Shown here in pieces: positions 48,501 to 60,115 of a stretch of DNA of 64,000 nucleotides. This DNA comes from Tigriopus japonicus (lineage: Eukaryota; Arthropoda; Copepoda; Harpacticoida; Harpacticidae): positions 7,387,417 to 7,451,416 of the forward strand of contig CM021317.1 in NCBI GenBank assembly GCA_010645155.1. Direction: 5' to 3'. Position numbers and translations under genes: made by a program. The stretch's first letter is position 1. The number at the start of each line of letters is the position of its first letter. The notes beneath the pieces are model-generated. The model ran no database searches. It had not been told where the DNA came from and was given only the letters and a program-made list of their open reading frames with translations.

Positions 48501-50247
48501 TAATAAACTTTGAGAATTTCGAAAATAGGTCAAACGTTTGTGTCAGGGTGCAATATTTGGAGCTGTATTACTAAGGTGACCTCCCAGTCTTATGTACTGT
48601 GACCTCCCGGTCAGCTGCTCGTTAAAGGACCCAATTATACGATCAATGAATCGAATGCATGCACCGTATCATCATAACTCGGTTGTATGTTAGCTAACGG
48701 CTCCAACACCATCCTCCTATTTTTTCAATGTCTTGTCATAAATTATATCAAAAAAATATCTCTATCAAAACTAGCTCTTAATTAGGCCCAGTCCAGTCAC
48801 TGAAATTGTGTTTTGTTGAAGTCTTACTGATCAAAAACGGTTTCATCAACCATTGAAACAACTGGTAAACACGCAGTAGAAGTAAAGTAGTTTGTAGGGT
48901 TGAAGCCCCCCAGAATGCATTCATTGACTGATGAAAAGGATTGTTTACTAGGTGGGGTGAAAAGTAACCTCCTTGACCGACAAAATGCAATCCTATTGCA
49001 AAATATGCTTATAATGCCTTGTAGTTCATTCATATTTAGGCATACGTTTCAAATTTCAATGCATTATTGCCCTTCATTTTGTTTTGAGAGCTGATTGATG
49101 TTGACGTGTTTGGCATCATGCTGAAAATGAATCTGATGATTTTACGGATGAAAACGTCAAAAAAGTGCATGAAATGGGGCTGGCTGACCGGAAAGTGAAG
49201 GAGCGTGAGCTGGTAGCTAACATTAAGACTATACTGAACTTTTTTCATTTTCATAAGTAATTGTTTCCGAGGGCCTTCGACAACGTCTTTGATCGGTAGT
49301 GAAGTTTTGGAGACCACAAAAGTGGCAAAACTAATATTTAATGGTATGATCTGACGGAGCATTTATCTCATTACATTTATCAAACTTTTCTTTTGCTTCC
49401 TTCGCCATTTTACTTAGTAAAAAATATTGTTTTAAGACAAAATGAAAACCGTGTTGATCCATTTTCGACATGATGCCAAACACGTCGTCATCAATGAGCT
49501 GTCAAAACAAAATTAAGGGCAATACTCCATTGAAATTTGAAACGTATGCCTAAATATGAACGTACTTCAAAGCACTATAAGTATATTTTGCTGTAGGATT
49601 GCATTTTGTCGGTCAAGGAGGTTACTTTTCACCCCACCTAGTACAACGTTAGTCAAGACAGTCAAGCAAAAAAAATCTGCCACCAGGAACATTTACTGCC
49701 TTCAAATTTTCAACTTAAAATAGTCATTTTCTCATTATAAACCAGCTTTTCATTTTTTTCAGAATATATTTACTGCAAACTGTTGGATATTTCCACCGGG
49801 TCGAGCCGTCGAGCCTTGGAGAGCCTGGATTATCTCTTCAACACCAATGCCTTTGTGGGCTCCATTGGTCGAAACGTCAGAAACTACAGTCTTATCTTAC
49901 TCGGCCGATCAATCTTCGACCTGGTTGTCTACGGCCCTATCCGAACCATCCAAGGATTGACTCGCAGATCCTTCCCTGAAGTGTTGGGCATTGCCTTCAG
50001 TGACAATATCACTCAAGTTTTCTACGGTCGCTTCGTGATTGAAGGCATTTCCGTAGCAGCAGGCTGGCTTCTCTGGGGAGTGATTGGCAATATCAACGAG
50101 GCCACTCTCAAGCGCAAACGGAGGAGCGCTCAAGAGGAAGGCCAAAGGCTGGATGAGGAGCCCGAAATTGAGGTGCCCGAGTACTTGACCAAAGGCTTGG
50201 AGCGCGTCATGATGTCACTCTATGACGATTCCAATGATTTCTTCTAG
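39513..50247 (+). CDS. gene B, secretory-pathway three-TM protein, paralogue of A
   Basis: Exons 39513-39804 and 49763-50247 join in phase 1 across a 9958-bp intron to give 258 residues. There is a signal peptide (about 1-20) and Lys-Arg sites at 48-49 and 53-54, then NVDFSNFD and LYSPDTF. Membrane segment 1 is about 80-105, and the intron falls after Ala97, as in gene A. TGSSRR, ESLDYLF and GRNVR follow, with membrane segments in SLILLGRSIFDLVVYG and GISVAAGWLLWGVIG. Downstream of the last segment is a KRKRR cluster resembling a furin-type site, then an acidic tail. The intron carries a 3-kb hAT-like element, two SINEs, a palindromic MITE and a deleted mariner. No known domain was recognised. 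A role in a membrane of the secretory pathway is inferred from topology only. Confidence 0.78.
39805..43896. other. first part of the gene B intron, no feature
   Basis: No exon recognised. A frame at about 42551-42841 has neither splice context nor a motif that would support it. Confidence 0.35.
44831..44950 (+). repeat. tRNA-derived SINE, tandem copy 1
   Basis: Begins GCCAGAGTGGCCACGCG (A-box region), with the B box GGTTCGAATCC at 44900-44910, then the body GGACTGAAGCTGTCGGGAG. It ends at AAATCCTTTA, where the next copy starts directly, so it lacks the 3' tail. Confidence 0.85.
44955..45115 (+). repeat. tRNA-derived SINE, tandem copy 2
   Basis: A head-to-tail second copy. The B box is mutated (GCTTCGAATCC), and it extends through TTTACAGGGAATC and CATTCCTTGTAGCGGTAGTA, showing the full 3' tail of the family. 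Tails alone occur at 55372-55435 and within 61390-61516. Confidence 0.85.
45483..46556. repeat. long inverted repeat, ~300-bp arms
   Basis: The arm 45483-45783 (starting TGCTCAAATGCCAAGACTTC, ending GTTAAAGTAATTGCCA) is answered by its imperfect inverse at 46254-46556, with a loop of about 470 bp. It lies inside the 3-kb hAT-like element. Confidence 0.85.
46691..46852. repeat. 20-bp tandem array (about 8 units)
   Basis: The unit CCATTTTCTGCCACTTTCTG repeats with almost no change next to the right end of the hAT-like element. A shorter inverse version (GTGGCAGAAAATGG) is at 43980-44032 near the left end. Confidence 0.93.
47435..47879. repeat. palindromic MITE with 7-bp target duplication, copy 2
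   Basis: A 445-bp element with ends CAAGAAGC and GCTTCTTG and about 60-bp TIRs, flanked by a perfect 7-bp duplication ATTCAGG (47428-47434 and 47880-47886). The inner arms are also self-complementary. Confidence 0.9.
48951..49638. mobile_element. deleted mariner element with long TIRs
   Basis: A 688-bp element with ends GGTGGGGTGAAAAGTAACC and its inverse, between TA dinucleotides. The TIRs extend about 180 bp (48951-49129 against 49460-49638). The interior keeps a fragment of a mariner transposase. Confidence 0.82.
49123..49260 (+). pseudogene. mariner transposase N-terminal fragment
   Basis: Translates through DFTDENVKKVHEMGLADRKV then KERELVANI, which resembles the N-terminal helix-turn-helix region of mariner transposases. 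No catalytic domain remains and the frame stops at 49260. Confidence 0.7.
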
Positions 50248-51466
50248 TCATACAATCTTAGATACCAATTGCAAATAGAACACAATGAAATTCATGGCCT
50301 GATTTTGAAATGCACCAGGAAGGATCCTGAGCAGTAAGAAAAATCATTAAGACACCTCAAGCCTCGTGCTGAGATAGAGACAAGGAAGGAAAGAGTATCG
50401 TTGTAAAGTGGGAGAAAACTTGGGAAAGTGCTACCAAATCTACCTGACCCGACCTGCTGCGAACAACCACCTACTTGAAGGGCAAACCAATAGGCTCAGA
50501 GCAGGGGTTTCGAGTCGATTCAATCTTAAGCCGCGCTAAGTACGCTCACTCATCACAAGGGTGGGGCTTCATTGGAAAAGGTACGGCAGAACTGAAAGAG
50601 CGAGAGAGAGAGGTAACTGAGGAACTGGATCTATCCGCTTGTACGTTTGGGTGTGCTTTTGGGGGTTGCTTTGGGCTGGAGAGAGAAATCAGAGCATTTC
50701 ACCGCAGCTTTAATGAAGGATGCATTGGAAGAGGAAGGGACAATTTATTAGAGGTCATAGGAGTGTCGACATCACTTTGACCGTTTTTTGGGTGGACAGT
50801 TATTGCGCTTGTTAGCGAGAGATGGAAGATGGAACAATGAAGTTGCAAACGATGCACGAGGCTAGAATCAATTGGTTGGCTTTTGGCACACTTTTAACAA
50901 TGGTTGGCAAAACGAGCTACTTACCCTTTCCTGACATCCATTACTAATTTTTCCATTCAAAGAAGGGAGGAACTGGTCACGAAAAGTTCCGTTAGACAAA
51001 CAATCTGGCGGAAAACACGGTGCAAATTTGGACTGATGAAGTCAATTTTAAATACGTAAGATTAGGGAAAAAGTTTACATTTTTGCTACTCATCAAAAAA
51101 GGGTTTAACTGATTTAGAAATCTTGTAAATTCATATTTCAGTAAAAACTCGGTTCTTTTTTGAAAATCTCGAATCGAAATTGTTGGAAGAACCAATTAAT
51201 GAATCAATCAATCAACCTATCATGGCTAAAAAAATAAAGTCAACTTCGTGAATTGAAGTAAATTAAAAAAAAAAAATACCTACAATCAACAATTTATAAG
51301 CAATACACGTTTCAAATGGCCCAAGTTTGGAAAAAATATGTCAACACATCTTGAAATTTTATGGACCCCAAACCAATTGGGGAACAATTCGCTAAAATAT
51401 AAGTGGTTCCCCATTTATCTCTGTTTCGATCCAAATTTGATAAACATGAGAAGCTCCGTGTTAAAG
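50248..51466. other. 3' flank of gene B
   Basis: No gene recognised. No perfect AATAAA close to the gene B stop was found. Short open frames lack support. Confidence 0.35.
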
Positions 51467-51857
51467 CAAGAAGCACTGGAATCATGGAGTGGGAGGCTAG
51501 CAATGAGAATTATGATTTCAAGTAAAAACGAGTCAATAACGCTCCCTTGCAAATGAGACCTTTCTTTTGTCGAATAGACCACGTTCTTCAATTTTCAGCC
51601 CAATGGAACGTCGAAGTCAAAGGTTCTGATCTCAAAACCACAAAAGGGCGAGTTCATTCATTCTATGCTCTCTTCAGTATATAAGTTTGAGAAGGCATAA
51701 CTTTTCACTCCGGCATTCGATTGGGCTGAAATTTGAAATACGTGTTCTTCTCAATGCAAGCCATGTCTCAATTGCAGAAGAACGCAAATGGTTCGTTTCT
51801 ACTGGAAATCATAATTCTCATTGCTAGCCTCCCACTCCATGATTTACGTGCTTCTTG
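51467..51857. repeat. palindromic MITE with 7-bp target duplication, copy 3
   Basis: A 391-bp element with ends CAAGAAGCAC and GTGCTTCTTG, flanked by a perfect GTTAAAG duplication (51460-51466 and 51858-51864). Confidence 0.9.
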
Positions 51858-51864
51858 GTTAAAG

Positions 51865-53315
51865 ATATCTGAAAAATTCTACTTTGATATCAATTTACTT
51901 CGATGTGTTGACTCCGATTATCAAACAAACTTAACTTTTTAGGTTGCTTGCAAGTACATAAACTTGCTGTAAACATTTTTTCACAATTCAATAGAAACTG
52001 ATTTCTTGACTTCTTCAGCATCATCATAATAACACCACCGTGGGGGAAATAATTGAGGATGGCATCTGACGGAATTAATATTGTTGGCCTTGACGGTTAC
52101 AGAGAATACACCATGACTGACTGAAAGGGGTCCATAGCTTGAGAAACTCGTCACTTTTATTGTTTTTGGAATTCAGTTATTTCATCCCTATACCCCTTGT
52201 ACTTAATTGAACATATTTGACGACTTGGAGAAAATATTGGGGATATCCAAATCGATTGATGATCTTTTGCATTATTTGAAAAGAATATTATCGCCCAATT
52301 TCGGCTAGAGCTAACTTGATCAATTCACGAAAATAATAACTTGTAGAAATGTCGTTAAACTAATATATTTTCAGGGGCATCTGTGTTCGGTAACAAGAGC
52401 TTGTCACCCTATAAGAAAAAAGTTTTACCTTTAAATCCTTCGAAAGGCAAATGGGCCTAATCGAAGGGCCGGCTCAACACTTACAATGATGGTCTGTTGA
52501 TGCATCAAGTTCACGTTGCATGGAGACATGTCGGTAGTATTTTTTTAAACAGTTAATGGCTGGCCTTGTATAGTACGTTGAAAAAGCCTTGGATTGGATC
52601 CAGGTTGTACTTACTTGTGAACCATGCTCTCAATCTACCACTTTGAAGGCTGTCCATAAACACATAAGTAATGTTTGCAGTCAACCCGCGAATGTTTACA
52701 GATCCCTTCAGGTTGTAACCGAGTCGTTATTGATTTTCATCTTGTGCACACATTACTGCACTTATTCCCGGTTTGTCATGATTTGAAATTGGTTCTTTCC
52801 CTGCCTTCGCTTGTCCAAGATTCTCACGTGTACGAGAAATAGTTGAAATTTTCGTACGGCGAGACCAGCAAAACTGTTAGCAAGGTACGAAGAACTTTGT
52901 TCTTCTTACTCTGTGTACCTAGATACGAACCGTGCGCAAGTACTCTCGAGGATCTCAACTCGTCAGCCGAACATAATTTAGATCTGGAGGCAAGCAAACC
53001 GGGATAAGCTCTATGAAGCCGGCCAAAAGTTACCTAATATGACCAATCATCTATCTGGAAGATCGTCGAGAAACGGGGCGAAAGTCGCCAACCTATCTGG
53101 GCCCTCGTGAACGGGACGACGCGAGGGTATCTGTATGCAGTATACTACTATGTCTATGTGTGTGTGAGTCTAACGTCTTGGAAGTAATACAGTGGAGCAT
53201 TTTTGGTTATCTGGAAGAGACTTGGGATTCAGGGACATTAAGGGCGGGACGCCCAGATAGAAAGGAACGTTCACTTTTGTCTGGACAGTGACTTGGTTCA
53301 ATCTTGAACAACACC
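51865..53315. other. upstream region of gene C
   Basis: No gene or known repeat was recognised. No convincing TATA box precedes gene C. Confidence 0.35.
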
Positions 53316-56300
53316 ATGTGCATTAAACACACCATTCCCCTCTTGGCGGGGATGTCCATTTGGGTTGTGATTGTGAATTGTCAGGCCAATATTGAGGAAC
53401 ACAAAAACCCAGGGGAGTTGACACAGCTATCCCGGATACAAAAGCGGTCCTTCACACCCAATATCGATTTCAAGAAAGTGACCGGCATTTGGGGCCCGGA
53501 TCCATCCATATCCTTCACTTATGTCATCTTGGCCAACAATGTTTTCGCCTTTGTCGGGTGGATTGTGGCGGGTAAGATAACATGTTATGATCTAGCCAAA
53601 CCTTTTCATTCACACATTTCAAAGCTGTTCAAATCTGAATCAAACAATAATAAAACGAAAACCATGCCGACCGCAATGCGATTCCAAACGCGTGAGCATG
53701 CCAACCTAGTGAATTTGGTCGAGAATAAATTTCCTCGTGCTTCATGCCAACGTAGTAGTATAACGCTACTTGGTCAAATGACGCAATCACGCAAGACCAG
53801 TTGCACTCAGGGACGGATATTTAGACCTCTCTCTCACCGTGGTCAAAGCGGATCAGGGAGAAAACAATGCTTTGCTCGCATATAGGGAAAGATTTTGTCT
53901 GAAATGTCAATTACTTGTCGGAAGAAAATTTGTTGAATGAAGTTGCAGGATCTATTTGCATTGGATTGATTTTATGAAGAGTCATCGCTGATTCGAGTCG
54001 GAAGTGCACCGTGCCTTTTTCAAACGAGACGAGAGTCATGCCTCTCAAATTTGTTTCTCTTTGTTATCCAACAAATGGGCCAAGAATGGCTTTATCATTG
54101 ATAGGGCTCACTTCTTTGAGTGAATATTGTTTTCATTGGCTTTGCGAGGGGTTAGTAGCAAATTTTCTTGAAGTGGAGCTTGGAAGTTTCACTACTAAAT
54201 GTAGAGAAATGGGACAGGTGAGACTTTGCTGCGTCACCCCAATCGGAAGAGACAAAAATGTGTCTGACATTTGCTTAGCTTCTTTTTGACCCATCCTGAC
54301 CCTTAAAAACCAGTTTGAATAATTGCTTGCTGCTTATCAACGAACTTGATTTCCCGGTGATTTCTGTTCTCCTGGGGCGAATGAAGAGCATCGAGCTAGT
54401 TCTAAGCCCTAAAGCTGAAATAAGTAACTTCATCCAGCTTTAGAAAAAAGACATTTTAAGCAAAAAAAGACATTTTAAGCAAAAAAAGTGGAATATGCTT
54501 GTCAAGCAAGAAACAAGTTAAGACATAAATCCTTGGAAGTCATATGGTTATTGTTTTTGGCAGTAGGTCGATGCTCTAGGATATGTAATGTACAACCAAA
54601 CTACCTGACGTGTGATTTAATTGTGATTAAATTTTGTTGAATTTTTTTGCAGACAACAATCTAGATTTTGGTGTAATTAAAAAAAAAGATTATCACTTGG
54701 CAAACATTTATTGATTAACATTTTTCCCAATTATTATTGGGAATTATATTTATTATTATCCCAATTTTCCTCATCTCGTGAATGCGTTTCTGTATTGTAC
54801 ATAGTACGTGTAGATCAATCAACCCTTGATTAACTTTTCTATGTTGTGAGAAAAAAGTACTAAGCTGCATGCCGTGAATATTTGATTCAAATTAATATAG
54901 CTTTAACTTCAAATTGGAAGCAATTTGTCTCACTTTACTTTAAAATTATGATACTTAATTTCATTCATCTTAAAACAAGCAAGTGTAATCTATTGCTTTT
55001 GAAAAGGGTGTTATTGTTAAAGTAATTAATTCCATTTTAAAGGTATTTCAACCACGTTTTTTCATTAAAATGAAACTGAGCAACTACTTTAAATTAACAT
55101 CTTAAAGCACAAATGCACGTTTCGAAAACTGTCGAAGAACCTACCCTAATCTTTATCGGGCACCCTCATTGTTCAATCTTTTGCCCATTAGTCTTCGTCG
55201 GGAAAACGTAGGAGCTGATCCTCTAATAGCATTAAATGCAGGGTTAGATAATTTTTTTAAATACTTTTCCTGATTAACCCACAATTCAAGGCTTGTCCAG
55301 ATCTGCCAACAGTAACTCATAGTTGACCAAATATCATATAAATGTTATTTTTTTACAATAACCTAAATGATGGGAATCCCATTCCTTGTAGTGGTAATAA
55401 AAAATCAGCATCTACCCCCCTCCTCACCACACAAAAATGGGGCGCTTGACTTTAAGTGTAATGCTTGCTTTGATTTCACAATCATTGTGATCTTTTCTGG
55501 GCTCTGAATGTTGATCCGTGCTCTAGATTTCAAATGTTCCGATTAGCCTTAAATATCAGTGTGTAAAAACGCTCTTAAAAATGTGCTATATCATTTGATC
55601 ATCATATCAGATAAATCTAATTTCGACGATAGTTCTTTCACGTTGTACGATAGATTCCTCTCCTTTGAAGGTTGTATTGCTCATTTTGCCTCGGGCATTC
55701 AACCTTTAAGTTCAAAAATTTGTAACGGTGTGGTTGTACTTTATGAGCTTCTGTACAACCCCAAGGCCTATCCCAAACAAAACACATTGCTTTTTGGTTC
55801 CCCCTTTTGTTGACCGAAACACCGTGTCTCACATTTGAGCCGCCATTTGGCTTCAAGCTCATTCAAGGAAATCATGAGAAAACTGTTTACCACTTCGTGA
55901 ACCAATTAAACCCTGTAGCTTTTGATGTCCTTGATGCAGATCTAGTAGAATCCGGTAGATAGATGATCTACTGAAAATGCCAATGCAACCGCCTCTTCCA
56001 CGTCTGAAATGAACGTTTGTTAGCCGTTGGTCGCGCGCTTTTGTTCTTTCCCTGCCAATTTCATGCCCTCCAGAAATCTCAAAGGTGATCTCGAATCAAG
56101 ACACCTCTTTTTGAAAGGGGATTGATGGATGAAAACGAGTATCTAAATGACATTCAGATTTCTCCTTCTCGAACGGGACACTCATTCATTAATCATAAAA
56201 TGAGCTCTGCTATCCGACTCAGCTCATATTCAAATCCGTATAAACTTTTATTCATTGCATTTGTTACTATGTCAAGACACGAAACGATGGACAATTTGAG

Positions 56301-56792
56301 TCTCATTTTGTATTCTTTGCACTCATTTCAGGTCTTATTTATGCGCAAGTGACTGATGATCCTAGTAAGGGGCTCTTCTCTTACTTAGTTGGACCTCAAG
56401 CGTCTGCCATAAATGCTTTCCGTTGCATCGTTATTTTTGTTACCATGTTCGCGGGTCTCTTCCTCAAGACCTTGCTCACCTTGGGGATGCACACTACCAT
56501 GCAGAAATACATGGCCAAGAAACCCAGTGATGTGATGAAATTTCTCACAGGAGATGACTTTCTGCGGGAAATCATTGGTCGAGGGATCCTGACGGCCGTG
56601 TTCCAACTTTTGGGTTGGATCATCATCGGCAAATTTGCAGGAAGCAAGATCCTCGTTGGTCCAGATATGGGGAAAAAGAGGAAGAAGCGACAAACCCAAA
56701 GCCGAATCAAGGCAAAAAGTCCATTGTTGGACCCACTGTGGGCGAAAGAACAGTATTTCCAGTTAGTTCCAAAGGACTTGATCCATTCTTAG
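53316..56792 (+). CDS. gene C, secretory-pathway three-TM protein, divergent paralogue
   Basis: Exons 53316-53571 and 56332-56792 join in phase 1 across a 2760-bp intron to give 238 residues. The ATG used is MCIKHTIPLL; an open TTG lies 12 bp earlier. There is a signal peptide (about 1-23), Lys-Arg at 43-44 before SFTPNIDF, then IWGPDPS and a membrane segment split by the intron at Ala/Gly, exactly as in A and B. Two further membrane segments follow (around VIFVTMFAGLFLKTLL and ILTAVFQLLGWIIIG, the latter after IIGRG, like GRW and GRF in A and B). A GKKRKKR cluster follows the last one, as KRKRR does in B. The SLDYL and GRNVR blocks are absent. Membership rests on architecture and intron position more than identity. 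AATAAA is at 56841-56846. Confidence 0.72.
54446..54490. repeat. local tandem duplication
   Basis: AGACATTTTAAGCAAAAAA occurs twice in tandem. Confidence 0.8.
55372..55435. repeat. SINE 3'-tail fragment
   Basis: GGGAATCCCATTCCTTGTAG and a following TGGTAATAAAAA match the tail of the SINE at 44955-45115. The tRNA head is missing, consistent with 5' truncation. Confidence 0.65.
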
Positions 56793-57262
56793 TGATATTC
56801 AATTTTTGTGCCCTTGTACATTCAACACATTTTGGTTTGAAATAAAGACCTAACTTTAATTGCAGAAACTGGACTGCTAGCTGAGGCATGGACGTCGGAA
56901 ATTCGATGACAGTTGGAAATTTCGAGGTCGAGGGCGTTTCGTGATTGCAGTGGTTCGTTTAATGGAATAAGTCGAAAGACACATTGGTGTGAGTGGCCCC
57001 ACTTAAGTAGAATAAAGTAATGAAAATGGCGTCTAAAGGTAACCCCACTTCAGAGCACAATGGCGAAAGGATGGAACGGGAAAGTTTGAGCATCAGTTGG
57101 TAGAGCAATGTTGTCATGATCTGCTTATGAACATATGATCTTTTCGTGTGTTTCAGGGTTTATAGAATATACATAGGGTTAGATCTCCACTTTGGATCAC
57201 TTTCATCCCCCTTATCCCATATGGAATGAGAATAAATCCCTTTGAAGGGTCTGCATCAGATG

Positions 57263-57269
57263 TATAAAA
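57263..57269 (+). promoter_or_regulatory. TATA box of the 57.3-kb secreted protein gene
   Basis: TATAAAA lies about 30 bp upstream of a TTCACAGTTA initiator-like site. This places the mRNA start near 57295 and rules out open-frame extension upstream of the ATG at 57338. Confidence 0.6.
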
Positions 57270-57337
57270 ACCTAGAGCTGATCCTAAAAGCTTCACAGTT
57301 ATTGCAAACAACTAACAAATCAACACCAAAAATCATC

Positions 57338-57971
57338 ATGGGAAAGCTTCAGTTCATTGCCGGCTTTATCCTGGTCTTTGGATACATGTGGCCAGGATCC
57401 AACTCACTTTATTCTCCCCAAGAATTTGTAGTGGACGAACCCAGAGCTTCATTGGTCAGGACGTTTTTACGAGGTCAAGAAAGGGACCGTCCAGGACTCT
57501 TCTCTGACCTGGATTTTTGGTTGCAACCCATCTCCAATGAAGAACGCCATCGACAACTGATCAAGAAAGGGGATCAGTCTCGGCAAGACCAAATTCGAGC
57601 TATGGAGAACATGATCATCCGAACCGTTCGAGACAAGAAAAAGATGAGTCAATTACTTGGGACAGTGGTCAAGGAGATCAAAAACATGAATCAGGAGTCT
57701 GCAGACAGATTTGATGAAGAGCAGGGTTTGGCTAAACCAGTGATGTTTTCAAATCAGCTCTCAGATCAAAGTAGGTAGGATGTTCGAATGCCATTCATGA
57801 TTCAATGGCTGCATGAGGATTTAACACTGTTTCTCTCACTTTTTTAGATCTGTAGAGGCAATTGATGAACCTCTTCCTATAACCTCTAATATTAAGTCCC
57901 AAGATGTGGATTTTGGCTCCTTCCAAGGTCCAGTCTTAGGTGTTCCTATGCACCTGCTGAGAGGGGTTTAA
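57338..57971 (+). CDS. small secreted protein, unrecognised
   Basis: Exons 57338-57774 and 57848-57971 (73-bp intron, phase 2) give 186 residues. A signal peptide covers about 1-23 (MGKLQFIAGF, then ILVFGYMWPG). The mature part is soluble and polar. A strongly charged helical stretch runs from about 66 to 127 (NEERHRQLIKKGDQ through to DRFDEEQ), and the C-terminus ends VLGVPMHLLRGV. There are no cysteines, further membrane segments or known domain. It lies 545 bp after gene C on the same strand but shows no convincing similarity to A-C beyond a short LYSPQEF, against LYSPDTF in B. AATAAA at 58172-58177 fits as the polyadenylation signal. A secreted structural or signalling role is possible; the sequence does not decide. 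Confidence 0.72.
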
Positions 57972-59686
57972 CACTGCACTATAAAAACCAAATAGAAGAT
58001 TATGATATCCCTGTTGTGAACGATTTTCTTTTGATTGCTTGGTTTGCTTCCAAATACTTATATATCTTTGAAGAAAGTTTTGTCCCATGTTTGTTTCATC
58101 TATCAAGGCAAAATGTTAATCCTATATGCATATAAATCAACCAATGTATCAGGTCATTGAATCCAGATGACAATAAAACCTTCATCCATACAAGTTTGAG
58201 AATCCCATTATTCCATATCCTTTGCTGACAATTCATAAATAACATTGTCTTGGTGAATTCCCTAAACCCTGAATCTCCCCCCTTAAAATCCCAAAGTCAA
58301 CCTCTTTCGCAAATTTGTTCCAAGGAAACACAAGGTCATGTGAACCTATTTGAAATTGAGAAGCAAAGATGCCCTCGACTTTTCAAGTCTGCTATCCATA
58401 CCTTCTCTTGAAGTACTGCTTTGAACGGCTTCTCGATTGGCAAAGTACGAAAAAGAAACCCCCTCCGTTTCTCAATCCACCTGGATGAGCCCTTTCATTT
58501 CCAAAGCGCGCGGTTGCCATGAGATCAAAAGACAAAGTACTATTTTGTTATAGCCCTCATTTTCCCCAATAGTACCCCGGAATACAGAGAATTTTTCGAA
58601 ATCCCAGGAGGTCGTGACATTCATTACATTCTACATTCGTGAGCCATTATAGGAAATTGACAATTTGAATCATTGAATCGCCAGTCTTTAGAAACAGTTC
58701 CAACCTTTTACAATTCAAATGATTTATGCCAGGCTAAATTGTTTTAGGGAAGTGTTAGTTCTCGAGAATACGGTACATGTACAAATAAAAAATTAATCCC
58801 ATTTTACTTGTAAATTTGACGAGGAACGAAGATAAAAATGGATTTAACAAGAAAATCAGTTTCCAATCCAATTTTAGTCAACCAAACTTGGAAATCAAGT
58901 GCTGCATGATTATTGCCGAGGAATGGAGCCTAGTGGTTGTGGTGGTTGTGTGGAAGGGTTAATCCTGTTAATAAGAATATCTTCGAATGTCCTGGAGTTT
59001 TTAAGATGCGGTTAGAAAAAAGTTAGTGTTCTGTTGAATTATTTTTGAGAAATTTTAACACAGTTTGGACACTGCCATTGCCAACAGAGACAGATACAAT
59101 GGAAAGAACACTTCAGGTTTTAAACTTCGATGTGCTATGTGTTCTGTATGCAAATTTTAGTTCTTCAAAATGATTTTAAATAGCACTTTTACGCAAAATA
59201 AGTTTTGACAGAACTTTTGGTCCACCCTAAGTGGACCAAAAGTTCCACTTAGTGGACCAAAAACCCTGTATCTTCTTTCATGGGTAGGGAAAGCGGTTAA
59301 AATGGGTGATGTCGCTATAAATAGTATGAGGCTAAATAAGCTGCACCATGAAAAGATTCACAGAAAGATGTGAGCTCTACTCGATTCAAATCTTTGGAAA
59401 AAGTCCATTTGGATGTGTAGCAAATAGTGCGTGCCAGATTAGAGGAAAAATTTTATTGACCAACCCTGATCCAAATTGTTTGGATTTTGAATGTGCAATA
59501 ATGTTGTAGCAAGCACACTTTTTGACGTTTCTTTCAAAAGTTTCCCTAACATTGAAATTCCATACAGAAAAAGAAAACTTTTAACATTGAATTTATGAAT
59601 GCCTTCAAACGGTTTACGCAAGATTAACTTGAAATAAGGATTACATTATTTACACTCGCGTAAGCGCCTAAAAATTTACTGGTGGT
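57972..59686. other. 3' flank, nothing recognised
   Basis: Contains the AATAAA of the preceding gene and a small hairpin at 59215-59262 built from TTTTGGTCCAC and GTGGACCAAAA. No gene was found. Confidence 0.4.
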
Positions 59687-60115
59687 AGGGTTGGTCAGGG
59701 GATTATCAGAGGGATCCCGGAATTAACGGGATCCCCGGACGGAATTTTCTATCTTTGAAAATTGGATAAACGCAATTTTTCAACACTTTTCCTAAAAATG
59801 ATCTTTTATGGGATCACGGGACAGGATTTTCTAAGTGAAAACAGAATTTTCCCAAAATATACAATGGTATATAAGGTCTCAAGATATTTAAATGGCAAAA
59901 AATGAAGTAAATATCTGGTAAGGATGTTGTAAATCTACTAAAACATTTTTTTCCGATTACTAGTCTTACGAGGACACTAATCATTTTGTTTTTTGCATTT
60001 CTGCCCTAATAAATAAATTAAAAAATCTCGTAAATCCTTTCAAATCCCTGTTTATCCCGTTCCCGGGATCACAAGGACGGGATTTTCTTCGACAGGACGG
60101 GACAAAACCAACCCT
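59687..60115. repeat. TIR element with GGGATCCCG motifs
   Basis: The left end AGGGTTGGT is answered by ACCAACCCT at the right. Internally, GGGATCCCGG...GGACGGAATTTTCT on the left mirrors CCCGGGATC...GACGGGATTTTCTTC on the right. The end sequence suggests a hAT-like MITE, but no clean target duplication was found. Confidence 0.6.

Larger units (their letters stand above)
53572..56331. other. gene C intron
   Basis: Holds a SINE tail at 55372-55435 and a duplicated 20-bp phrase at about 54446-54490. No exon was recognised; frames at 54011 and 55559 lack support. Confidence 0.4.

Noticed and set aside
54011..54289. 92-residue frame in the gene C intron
   Set aside because: No motif, no in-phase splice sites and no matching element in genes A or B.
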